DNA of 64,000 nucleotides, from contig NZ_JQCL01000057.1 in the NCBI RefSeq assembly GCF_001438845.1, positions 1 through 64,000 of the forward strand, read 5' to 3'. Of this stretch, positions 51,346-58,987 are shown one piece after another (position 1 is the stretch's first letter; each line of letters starts with the position of its first letter). The position numbers and the translations under genes were made by a program. Source of the DNA: Lactiplantibacillus xiangfangensis (lineage in GTDB: Bacteria; Bacillota; Bacilli; Lactobacillales; Lactobacillaceae). The notes under the pieces are model-generated. The model had not been told where the DNA came from, made no database searches, and worked only from the letters and a program-made list of their open reading frames with translations.

Positions 51346-51524
51346 ACACGGAAAAAATTCAAACCGCAAAGGACGTGATGAATTGCCCGCAGTTGCCACG
51401 GCGGGTACAATGGCTTTAAGTAGTATTGAAACCTAAGCAGTTAAATTGTTCGACCGCGTCAAGCACGAAACGTGCAACGATTGAAGACTTAACCGCGTTG
51501 TTTACGATGAGAGAAGGATGAAGT

Positions 51525-52259
51525 ATGACCAAACCAATGATTGGAATTGCGCCAGGAACGGTGGTCGTTGACAGCCAGATGTTTCCGGGACGGAAGCGGG
51601 ATTATGTTAACCGGGAGTTTTTACAGTCGATTACCGATAACGGTGGAATCCCGTTAGTGTTGCCAGTGACGCTGGATGAAGCAGCCATTGCGCGTTATGT
51701 GCAACTGATTGATGGCCTACTGTTGTGTGGTGGCCATGACGTTGCGCCGTTCACTTACGGTGAAGAGGCACAGCCAAAGTTAGGTGGGATTGATCCTGAG
51801 CGCGATGCGTACGAAATTGCCCTGATTAAAGCGACGCACGCGGCCCATAAGCCGGTGTTAGGTATTTGCCGGGGCGTTCAGATTTTAAACGCTTGTTACG
51901 GTGGGACAATTTATCAAGACGTCAGCTATATGCCGGCTGGTCAAGGAACGCTGAAACATATGCAGGGACAATTGGCCGCGTACGGGATGCACAACGTGAC
52001 GGTAACGCCAGGGTCGACCTTAGCGGGTTATCTTGGCCAAACGCACTTGGCAGTCAATTCATTTCATCATCAGACGTTACACAAAATTGCACCGGGATTT
52101 AAACCAGTTGCAATGGCCTCTGATCAAGTGATTGAAGCCATTGAGTCGACCACGGATGGCTTACAACTAGGTGTGCAGTGGCATCCAGAAATGATGCAGC
52201 AGAGTGATTCAGTCGAAGCACAGTTATTTGGTGGATTCGTTGCAGCGTGTGCGCACTAA
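51525..52259 (+). CDS. Peptidase C26 / gamma-glutamyl-GABA hydrolase-like amidotransferase
   Basis: 244 residues of the PuuD type. Nucleophile Cys in LGICRGVQILNA (about 113), His and Glu in VQWHPEM (about 223-225), and the family motif VNSFHHQT. AGAAGGA lies 7 bases before ATG. It cleaves gamma-glutamyl amides in the family. No putrescine pathway genes nearby, so the substrate is open. Confidence 0.86.
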   Translation: MTKPMIGIAPGTVVVDSQMFPGRKRDYVNREFLQSITDNGGIPLVLPVTLDEAAIARYVQLIDGLLLCGGHDVAPFTYGEEAQPKLGGIDPERDAYEIALIKATHAAHKPVLGICRGVQILNACYGGTIYQDVSYMPAGQGTLKHMQGQLAAYGMHNVTVTPGSTLAGYLGQTHLAVNSFHHQTLHKIAPGFKPVAMASDQVIEAIESTTDGLQLGVQWHPEMMQQSDSVEAQLFGGFVAACAH

Positions 52260-52300
52260 GCAGTAATTGAAACTGACATACGGTAGAATAAACTTAGCAA

Positions 52301-52316
52301 TGTTTCACGTGAAACA
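52301..52316. other. parS site (perfect)
   Basis: TGTTTCACGTGAAACA, all 16 positions. Between the C26 gene and the flavoprotein remnant. Confidence 0.8.
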
Positions 52317-52353
52317 TTGTGCTACATATTTGAATAACGAGGGGATTGAGCGC

Positions 52354-52665
52354 ATGGCAGCGAAGTTTCAATTTGAGTCAACCGTGATAACAACGTTAGC
52401 GTCACAGTATGATGTCATTATTATCGGATCCGGGAGCTCCGGCTTAGTTAGTACTGTTCAAGCACACGAGTCGGGTATGGACGCAGCTGAAACCCTTGTA
52501 CAACTGCAATACCACGTCGTAGATAGGTTTGACGATTTCTACCGTGAAACTTTAGCGGGTGGCTTGCATGGTAATAACCGAATTGACGGTAATTCAATCG
52601 CTGAGGCGGTTGTTTTCGGGCGTCAAGCCGGGCAACAAGTTTATCGGGATAGTATGACTAGTTAA
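52354..52665 (+). pseudogene. Internally deleted FAD_binding_2 flavoprotein gene
   Basis: 103 codons, with GAGGGG before ATG 52354. Residues 1-45 are a flavoprotein N-terminus (ASQYDVIIIGSGSSGLVSTVQA, the FAD Rossmann loop). Residues from about 65 jump to the C-terminal signature GGLHGNNRIDGNSIAEAVVFGRQAGQQV. The several hundred residues that normally separate these are missing, yet the frame is kept. The C-terminal HGxNR keeps the arginine of true fumarate reductases. A product, if made, could not be active. Confidence 0.8.
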
Positions 52666-52676
52666 TAAGTGTTAGA

Positions 52677-52714
52677 AACGTTAATTTCTTAATATAAGGG
52701 ATTAACGTTTTTAT
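52677..52714 (+). terminator. Terminator
   Basis: AAACGTTAAT and ATTAACGTTT arms with a T tail. Confidence 0.7.
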
Positions 52715-52790
52715 TCTCCGTGAGAAGGCTTTCATCACTGGCAGTGTTTTCGTATAATAAGAGTAACTAAAAACAACAGGGGGTGGGGTT

Positions 52791-54380
52791 ATGAAATCGC
52801 TAGAAGTTGGCATGCAAGTCACAACTGAAAATCAACAGACGTATCGAATTTTATCGGTGATTAATCAGGGCCAGCAGTTCTTGGTCCAAGCAGAATCCGG
52901 ACACGGGGGCGTGCAAATTGTCGGGTTAAACGAGATTGTTCAGATAACTGAATTACACGATGAAACCCCCGATGTTGAATTAGACCGTGTGACCGTCGTT
53001 GGGGAACATTACGTCGATGATATTGAAAAGACGCTTTTGGCACTACACGTCGGAATGTTCGTGCTGTTACAGCGCGAACCCGATAATGAGCACGATGCGG
53101 ATGCCATCTCCGTGTGGACGGAACGGCATGACCGAATCGGGTACGTGGCCCGTTATCAAAATCAGGCGTATGCCGAACTCATGGATCAAGGCCGGTTACT
53201 GTACGGCATTGTGAGTGAATTATCACGGGAGCAACAACGCGTAGAACTTGTCTTATGGCGGGTGGCCGATGAGCCTAGCCCAGTCGATGCCATGCGGACG
53301 CGCCAGCAAGTTGAGGTACATCAGCCAGCGTTAGCAGCCATGCCGTCGGATCTTGTCCGCTCACCCTTGGGCGATGTCGTGATTACTTGTGATGGCCGGC
53401 CATTGCACTATCAAACGGTCCCGCTAACACCTTGGCTGACGCCTGGAGATGAATTAACCGTGACGCGGCGTTACTTACTCACACCAGATTGGGCGCGGGT
53501 GGGCGATCAAAGCATTGTGGCGTGTCAGACAACTAGCGGCGGGCAAGTCGTTCAACGTTGGCAGTCTAGCCGGGAGAACGGGATCGTGTTAACCAATGCG
53601 GATAGCTTTTACGTCGTTGGGATGAGTGCGGCGGTCATGACCGGTCAAAATGATAATTTGGCGGATGATGCGAGCACCACGACCGCTTTTTACCGAGTTA
53701 GTGACGTGTCGGCGCACGCTCGGTTAGGCTTTGTGGTCAGTTGGACAGCGTTTGGTGATCCCCGGGCACAACCAGCTTTGCAAGCCGCGTTAACTTTTCC
53801 AGAACAGCCGGTTGTTCCGTATTTACCAGTGACGGCGAGTCAGAGTCACGCGACGTTTAATCAGCAAGAATTAGCGGCTTTGCTAATTTCGGGGCTACCT
53901 AATCAACAAGGCGGTCAGCTGTTAGAGCCGAGCGTTTCTGATCTGACCGTGGAAAAAATTCGGGTAACGGTCGGTGATCAAGCCTATCACGCGCTGTCCG
54001 GCTATCAACGACGGGTCCAACTATTACCGGGAAGCTTGGAAGCTGTGAATACGACGTTAGTCCAGGCGTTAATTCACGCGGTCATTTACCACGAGATTGC
54101 GACGATGCACTATTTTGAGCCGACGGTCGGGATGGTGACCCAGCCCATCTATCCAGTGCAGCTCTTTACAACCACGGCTAAGGATGACGAGCAGACAATC
54201 ATTGGCTGTCTGGCTTTTTATAATTACGATACGTTTGAAATGCAGCAAGTCCCACTGTCGGCGATTGCAAATTTAGCCGTTATTGCGAACCCCGAGCATC
54301 CACAAACGTCAATCGTTCCTCAAAATCCTGACTGGCGCCAGATCTTTTTGCATAGCTGGAACGACCAAGATATAGACTAA
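52791..54380 (+). CDS. HIRAN-domain protein
   Basis: 529 residues. About 60-150 matches a HIRAN domain (VTVVGEHYVDD, LQREPDNEHDADAISVW, IGYVARYQN), a fold that binds single-stranded 3' DNA ends and is found in DNA repair and helicase proteins. Here it has no helicase attached. The rest (about 160-529) is beta-rich without recognised motifs. GGGGGTGGGG region precedes the ATG. Monocistronic with its own terminator. Role unknown; DNA or nucleic-acid binding is inferred from HIRAN alone. Confidence 0.75.
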   Translation: MKSLEVGMQVTTENQQTYRILSVINQGQQFLVQAESGHGGVQIVGLNEIVQITELHDETPDVELDRVTVVGEHYVDDIEKTLLALHVGMFVLLQREPDNEHDADAISVWTERHDRIGYVARYQNQAYAELMDQGRLLYGIVSELSREQQRVELVLWRVADEPSPVDAMRTRQQVEVHQPALAAMPSDLVRSPLGDVVITCDGRPLHYQTVPLTPWLTPGDELTVTRRYLLTPDWARVGDQSIVACQTTSGGQVVQRWQSSRENGIVLTNADSFYVVGMSAAVMTGQNDNLADDASTTTAFYRVSDVSAHARLGFVVSWTAFGDPRAQPALQAALTFPEQPVVPYLPVTASQSHATFNQQELAALLISGLPNQQGGQLLEPSVSDLTVEKIRVTVGDQAYHALSGYQRRVQLLPGSLEAVNTTLVQALIHAVIYHEIATMHYFEPTVGMVTQPIYPVQLFTTTAKDDEQTIIGCLAFYNYDTFEMQQVPLSAIANLAVIANPEHPQTSIVPQNPDWRQIFLHSWNDQDID

Positions 54381-54403
54381 TTGGTCAAAATGATTAATTA
54401 TAG

Positions 54404-54437
54404 AAAAAGGACTGCGAAAGAATCGCAGTCCTTTTTG
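54404..54437. terminator. Bidirectional terminator
   Basis: AAAAAGGACTGCGA with complement around AAGAA; between convergent genes. Confidence 0.85.
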
Positions 54438-54453
54438 ATTGGACTTTTCTAGC

Positions 54454-54909
54454 TTATTTTTCGAGGTAGTCGTGCGCGGCGGCTAACATGTCGGCCGTTT
54501 GCTGGTTAAGCAGCGGTGGTAGCTTGTCAAAGTCAAAGTAATCTAATTTAAGGGTTTCGTTGGTTGAATGTTCTAAGGCTTCGCCACCGACGGGTTCAAC
54601 GAGGTATAAGGCACTGATTGTTTGGGCCACATCGCCGTTAGGGTAAACGGCTTCCCCGCGATCGAAAATCCCAATCTGGTCGATGATGCGAACTTGAAAG
54701 CCACTGTCTTCTTGGTATTCACGAACGCAGGCTTCCGCGTAGGTTTCGCCGTACTCCAGATAGCCCCCGGGTAAACTCCAGTTGTGGGTGTCGGTTCGCA
54801 AGTTTAAGAGGACTTGTTGTTGGTCGTTGACTAAAATCCCCGCGGCGGTGTTTAAAATAATTGGTTTATGACCAACGAGTGCGCGGATTTCCTGAATATA
54901 ATTTGCCAT
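54454..54909 (-). CDS. NUDIX hydrolase
   Basis: 151 residues. The Nudix box is GGYLEYGE followed by REYQEDSGF: all metal-binding glutamates except one E-to-D change. The ATG at 54909 has GGGAG 9 bases upstream; the longer frame from 54951 is rejected. Hydrolyses nucleoside diphosphate-linked compounds in the family; substrate unknown. Confidence 0.85.
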   Translation of the reverse strand: MANYIQEIRALVGHKPIILNTAAGILVNDQQQVLLNLRTDTHNWSLPGGYLEYGETYAEACVREYQEDSGFQVRIIDQIGIFDRGEAVYPNGDVAQTISALYLVEPVGGEALEHSTNETLKLDYFDFDKLPPLLNQQTADMLAAAHDYLEK

Positions 54910-54986
54910 AAGAAACACTCCCTTTGTGGTTGATAACTTAATTATACGCAAAACAGGTTAGTTTTCCGTTTGAGTCGATGAAATTC

Positions 54987-55021
54987 TACTAATAGCGCTT
55001 AATTTAGCGTGGCTATTAGTA
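54987..55021. other. Hairpin upstream of the amino acid permease
   Basis: TACTAATAGC (54987-54996) pairs with GCTATTAGTA (55012-55021), with inner GCT/AGC. It has no T tail, so it is not a typical terminator; it may be an operator or part of the leader. Confidence 0.4.
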
Positions 55022-55141
55022 CAGACCTCGCTTGCTAGTTGTAATCTAATTTGCGTCGTCGTTATTTTTTAGCTAAGATAAAAGCTATATACTATCAAAA
55101 ATCGATAGGTCGTTCTTTGATTAATGAAAAGAGAGTAATGT

Positions 55142-56506
55142 ATGCAAAGAAAATTAAGTACGGGCCAGATGCAAATGATTGCATTAGGTGGCACGATCGG
55201 GGTCGGTCTCTTCATGGGATCGGGCTCGACCATCAAGTGGACCGGACCGTCAGTTTTGATTGCCTACGTCGTTTCAGGGGCCTTTTTATACCTGATTATG
55301 CGGGCGTTAGGCGAGATGCTGTACGTGGATCCTAATACGGGTTCGTTCGCTAAGTTTGCTTCCGAATACATTCACCCAGTATTTGGCTTCCTCACGGCTT
55401 GGAGCAACGTATTCCAATTCGTCGTCGTTGGGATGAGTGAAATGATTGCGTTGGGCGGCTACTGTCGTTATTGGTGGCCGAACTTACCGGACTGGGTGCC
55501 AGGACTCATCGCAATTGTCTTCCTATGTGTGGCGAACCTCATCTCGGTAAAAATGTTTGGGACGCTTGAAACCTGGTTTTCACTGATTAAGGTGGTCACG
55601 ATTATTTTGATGATCATCGCCGGTTTAGGGTTAATCCTGTTTGGATTCGGCAACAATGGTCATCCAATTGGGATCAGTAACTTATGGTCGCACGGTGGGT
55701 TCTTCACCGGCGGGGTCAAAGGTTTTGTATTTGCCCTGTCGATCGTGTTGGCATCCTATCAAGGGATTGAGCTGATTGGGGTGACGGCGGGTGAAGCCGA
55801 AAATCCACAGAGTACCTTGGTTAAAGCGATTCGTTCGACGGTTGCCCGCATTTTGATCTTTTATGTTGGGGCCATCTTCGTCATCGTCAGCATCTATCCA
55901 TGGGATCAGTTGAATCAAATCGGGTCACCATTTGTTCAGACGTTTGCCAAAATTGGGATTACCGCGGCCGCTTCAATTATTAACTTCGTGGTGATCACCG
56001 CGTCACTTTCGGGTACGAACTCCGGTATTTACAGTGCGAGTCGGATGACGTATACGTTGGCGGAAAACCACCAATTGCCACGAAAAATGACGTTGTTGAA
56101 TCGTCACGGGGTACCATTTTACGCGGTCATTGCAATTTCTGCGGGAATTCTGATTGGAATCGTGTTGAACGTGATCTTACCGCTATTCTTTAAGGATGCG
56201 AGTGAGATCTTCGTGATGGTTTACAGTTCCAGTGTGTTACCAGGGATGGTGCCGTGGTTCGTGATTTTAGTCAGTCAGATCGAGTTCCGCAAGCAAAACG
56301 CGGATAAGATGGCGGGACATCCGTTTAAGATGCCACTGTCACCCTATTCAAACTACTTAACGCTGGCATTCTTGGCGTTAACGTTGATCTTCATGTTCAT
56401 CAATCCGGAAACGCGTTATTCAATTTTGGTAGGGGTCGTCTTCCTGGCCATCATGACGTTGATTTATTTCCGTAAGTATCACGGTAAAACTGAAGAAGAA
56501 CTTTAG
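55142..56506 (+). CDS. APC-family amino acid permease
   Basis: 454 residues with about 12 hydrophobic segments. The N-terminus MIALGGTIGVGLFMGSGSTI is the substrate-binding G-G-x-I-G-x-G motif of the amino acid transporter branch, with AGEAENPQ around residue 220 typical of this branch (AapA/LysP/GabP type). The start is ATG 55142 behind GAGAG. Likely takes up an amino acid with protons. Single gene. Confidence 0.87.
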   Translation: MQRKLSTGQMQMIALGGTIGVGLFMGSGSTIKWTGPSVLIAYVVSGAFLYLIMRALGEMLYVDPNTGSFAKFASEYIHPVFGFLTAWSNVFQFVVVGMSEMIALGGYCRYWWPNLPDWVPGLIAIVFLCVANLISVKMFGTLETWFSLIKVVTIILMIIAGLGLILFGFGNNGHPIGISNLWSHGGFFTGGVKGFVFALSIVLASYQGIELIGVTAGEAENPQSTLVKAIRSTVARILIFYVGAIFVIVSIYPWDQLNQIGSPFVQTFAKIGITAAASIINFVVITASLSGTNSGIYSASRMTYTLAENHQLPRKMTLLNRHGVPFYAVIAISAGILIGIVLNVILPLFFKDASEIFVMVYSSSVLPGMVPWFVILVSQIEFRKQNADKMAGHPFKMPLSPYSNYLTLAFLALTLIFMFINPETRYSILVGVVFLAIMTLIYFRKYHGKTEEEL

Positions 56507-56538
56507 AGAAGGACTTGCCAGCGATGGTGAGTTCTTTT
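56505..56538 (+). terminator. Terminator of the permease gene
   Basis: AGAAGGACT and AGTTCTTTTT arms with inner CCA/TGG. Moderate stem with mismatches. Confidence 0.55.
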
Positions 56539-56597
56539 TGTTTTGGCCAGGTTTTGCGGTAAAATTAGTAAACTAAGCAAGAAGGCGGTGGCATGAG

Positions 56598-57257
56598 ATG
56601 GTCAAACAAGGACATTATGCAAAAGTCAGTCGGCAAAAGAAGCAACGGCAACTTAAACAGCGACACCAAGTCCATGAGCAACGGGCGTTGACGCCGGATG
56701 CAGTGGTGGAATTTTTGCAGGTCCGCTATCACCTAACCCGGGCCAAACGGCAGCGACCAGTTGTGCGTAAAACGATGCAACGCTTCGTTGCCTTGTGGTT
56801 AACGGTAGCGCAGAAGACTAGTCCTAATTGGTCCGTCATGACGGTCACTAAGCAGACATTGCAGCAGTTTAACCGGCAACTACCCTGGCAGGGCTATGCT
56901 ATTATTAGCCAGGCAGTGATGGATTTTCAGGCGTTTTTAGTTAAAGAAGTCCCAGCGGTGCCACTTGAACGGCGGTTAACGTTAGGCGATACAATGACAG
57001 AAGCAGACTGGAAAAAGCTTGTGACCACGCAACTAGCCGTTAATGCGTTACTAGGGTTGGTCAATGATTTGTCACAGATTACTAACGCCCAGATTGCGCA
57101 ACTGCAAGCAGGATTAATGCATGACGATGAGACGGTTGACTGGTCACGGGCAGCTAATTTAGTTGCGCCGGTAACGGTGATGGCACCGGATACGGATGCA
57201 GCGACTAAAACTTGGTATGAACAGTTAGAAAAGTTAAGCCTTGAATATTTTGACTAA
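56598..57257 (+). CDS. Hypothetical helical protein with basic N-terminus
   Basis: 219 residues. The first 40 are strongly basic (KVSRQKKQRQLKQRHQVHEQ) and could bind nucleic acid; the rest is predicted helical, with no membrane segment. AAGGCGG lies 9 bases before ATG. The next hydrolase gene starts 25 bases downstream on the same strand, so they may be cotranscribed. Family not recognised. Confidence 0.65.
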   Translation: MVKQGHYAKVSRQKKQRQLKQRHQVHEQRALTPDAVVEFLQVRYHLTRAKRQRPVVRKTMQRFVALWLTVAQKTSPNWSVMTVTKQTLQQFNRQLPWQGYAIISQAVMDFQAFLVKEVPAVPLERRLTLGDTMTEADWKKLVTTQLAVNALLGLVNDLSQITNAQIAQLQAGLMHDDETVDWSRAANLVAPVTVMAPDTDAATKTWYEQLEKLSLEYFD

Positions 57258-57282
57258 TTAGTCAAGAACGGAGTGATGCTGG

Positions 57283-58065
57283 ATGCAATTTTTGACGTCG
57301 GACCACGTTAGTTTGGATTATACGGATGAAGGGACTGGTCAGGCCGTTGTTATTTTAACGGGCTTTGGTGGTTCTAAGGATATTTGGTTAGCTCAAATTC
57401 CAGTCTTATTGCAGGCAGGCTACCGGGTCATTAATTTGGATGGCCGGTGCCAAGGCTTGTCGGAACATACGGCTAAGGGACTACGCATCAGCCGCCGCGC
57501 CGTTGATGCGCACGAGTTAATCACGCATCTCGAGTTGGACCATCCGATTTTACTAGGCAATTCAATGGGGGCGTCCACGTGGTTTGCCTACTTGTCACTA
57601 TATGGTGATAACAATATCCGGGCCGTGATCGATGTTGACCAAACACCTAAGATGATTAATACAGTGAGCTGGCCTTATGGATTTAAACAGGTTCAGTGGC
57701 GGGATTTCCCGGACTACTTCAAGTTGCCACTAGGACGTTCAACGTATAAGCACATTGACGACGCAACTTATGCCCGGGTTAAGGCAATCGAGACCCAGGC
57801 GCCGTTTGACAGTGCATTGATGGTGCCATTACTCATTAACCATGCGTTTCAAGATTGGCGTGACGTGATTAAACAGCTCAACGTGCCGTTTTTGATTATT
57901 GCCGGTGAGCAGTCCCCGTATTTTGATTCAGATTTTGCGGCGGTCACGGCTAAGATGGCGCGCCATGGTCAGAGCCTTGTGATTCCCGAAGCGGGACATA
58001 TCGTGATGGCTGAACAGTCGGCTGCCTTTAATGAAGCGTTACTAACGTTTTTAAAAACGCTTTGA
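57283..58065 (+). CDS. Alpha/beta hydrolase
   Basis: 260 residues. Oxyanion loop GFGGSKDIW, nucleophile elbow GNSMGA with Ser near residue 90, acid region IAGEQSPYFD and catalytic His in EAGHIVMAEQ. GGAG 9 bases before ATG. Second of three same-strand genes spaced by 25-28 bases (56598-58888). Substrate unknown. Confidence 0.82.
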   Translation: MQFLTSDHVSLDYTDEGTGQAVVILTGFGGSKDIWLAQIPVLLQAGYRVINLDGRCQGLSEHTAKGLRISRRAVDAHELITHLELDHPILLGNSMGASTWFAYLSLYGDNNIRAVIDVDQTPKMINTVSWPYGFKQVQWRDFPDYFKLPLGRSTYKHIDDATYARVKAIETQAPFDSALMVPLLINHAFQDWRDVIKQLNVPFLIIAGEQSPYFDSDFAAVTAKMARHGQSLVIPEAGHIVMAEQSAAFNEALLTFLKTL

Positions 58066-58093
58066 TGATTTGAATGAATGCTGAGGTGTTTAA

Positions 58094-58888
58094 ATGTCAA
58101 TTCATAGTAACAACTTTTTCTCGAATACGTTACGGCGCTCAGTAACGGTACAGGTCGTTTTACCCGAACCATTGACGCCGACGGGGAGTGTGGCACCCGA
58201 TTATTGCAGTGGGCGTCAAGCGTTACCGACGGTGTGGTTGTTGCACGGGTTAGGGGGAGACGCCACGACCTGGCTGCGCGAAACGGCGATTGAGCGGTTA
58301 GCGACCCAGTACCGGGTGGCCGTCGTGATGCCACAAACGGAACGGGGCTTTTACACGGATATGGTGGCGGGACCGAAGTACTGGACGTTTATGACGACCG
58401 AATTACCGGCGCGAATGCGTTACCTCTTTCCACTGAGTGATGATCCTAAGAAAAACATGGTGGCGGGAAACTCGATGGGTGGCTATGGTGCGTTGCGCTG
58501 GGCGTTGACGTATCCACAACGGTTTGCGGCGGTGGCGGCGATGTCACCAGTCACGGACATTGCCCAGTTTCGAACTGACAAGGCGGCCATTATGCCGGAT
58601 ATGGACATTGCGTTTGATCCAGATAAAATGACGGGTACCGCCAACGATGTGAACTGGTTACTTGAACAGCTAAAGCCTGAACGGTCGACGCTCCGCGTGT
58701 TAATGACGACGGGAAGTCAGGACATGTTGCGAGCCATGGATGAGGCGAGTCGGCCACACTTTGAGGCCAAACTCGGTGACCGCTTCACTTGGCGTGAGTT
58801 ACCCGGTCGCCATGATTGGCCCCTGTGGGTTGCGCAGTTGCCCGCGGTGATGCATTGGCTAGTTAAGGGGACATGGCGAGAAGTTTAA
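58094..58888 (+). CDS. EstA/esterase D-type esterase
   Basis: 264 residues. The tributyrin esterase-like family: LLHGLGGDATTWLRET, nucleophile in AGNSMGGYGALRW, acid in TTGSQDMLRAMD, His in LPGRHDWPLW near the end. GAGGTG precedes the ATG. Cytoplasmic esterase for short acyl or phenolic esters. Third gene of a probable three-gene unit, closed by a strong terminator. Confidence 0.84.
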   Translation: MSIHSNNFFSNTLRRSVTVQVVLPEPLTPTGSVAPDYCSGRQALPTVWLLHGLGGDATTWLRETAIERLATQYRVAVVMPQTERGFYTDMVAGPKYWTFMTTELPARMRYLFPLSDDPKKNMVAGNSMGGYGALRWALTYPQRFAAVAAMSPVTDIAQFRTDKAAIMPDMDIAFDPDKMTGTANDVNWLLEQLKPERSTLRVLMTTGSQDMLRAMDEASRPHFEAKLGDRFTWRELPGRHDWPLWVAQLPAVMHWLVKGTWREV

Positions 58889-58933
58889 GCAAGCCAAGAT
58901 TTTTGAGAGTTAAAATAAGACCGATGGGTACAC

Positions 58934-58978
58934 GAAAAGAGCAGCACCTCATATATGTAGGCGCTGCTCTTTTAGATT
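58934..58978. terminator. Bidirectional terminator
   Basis: AAAAGAGCAGC-CCT and AGG-GCTGCTCTTTT between convergent genes. Confidence 0.85.
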
Positions 58979-58987
58979 GTCGTTTAA

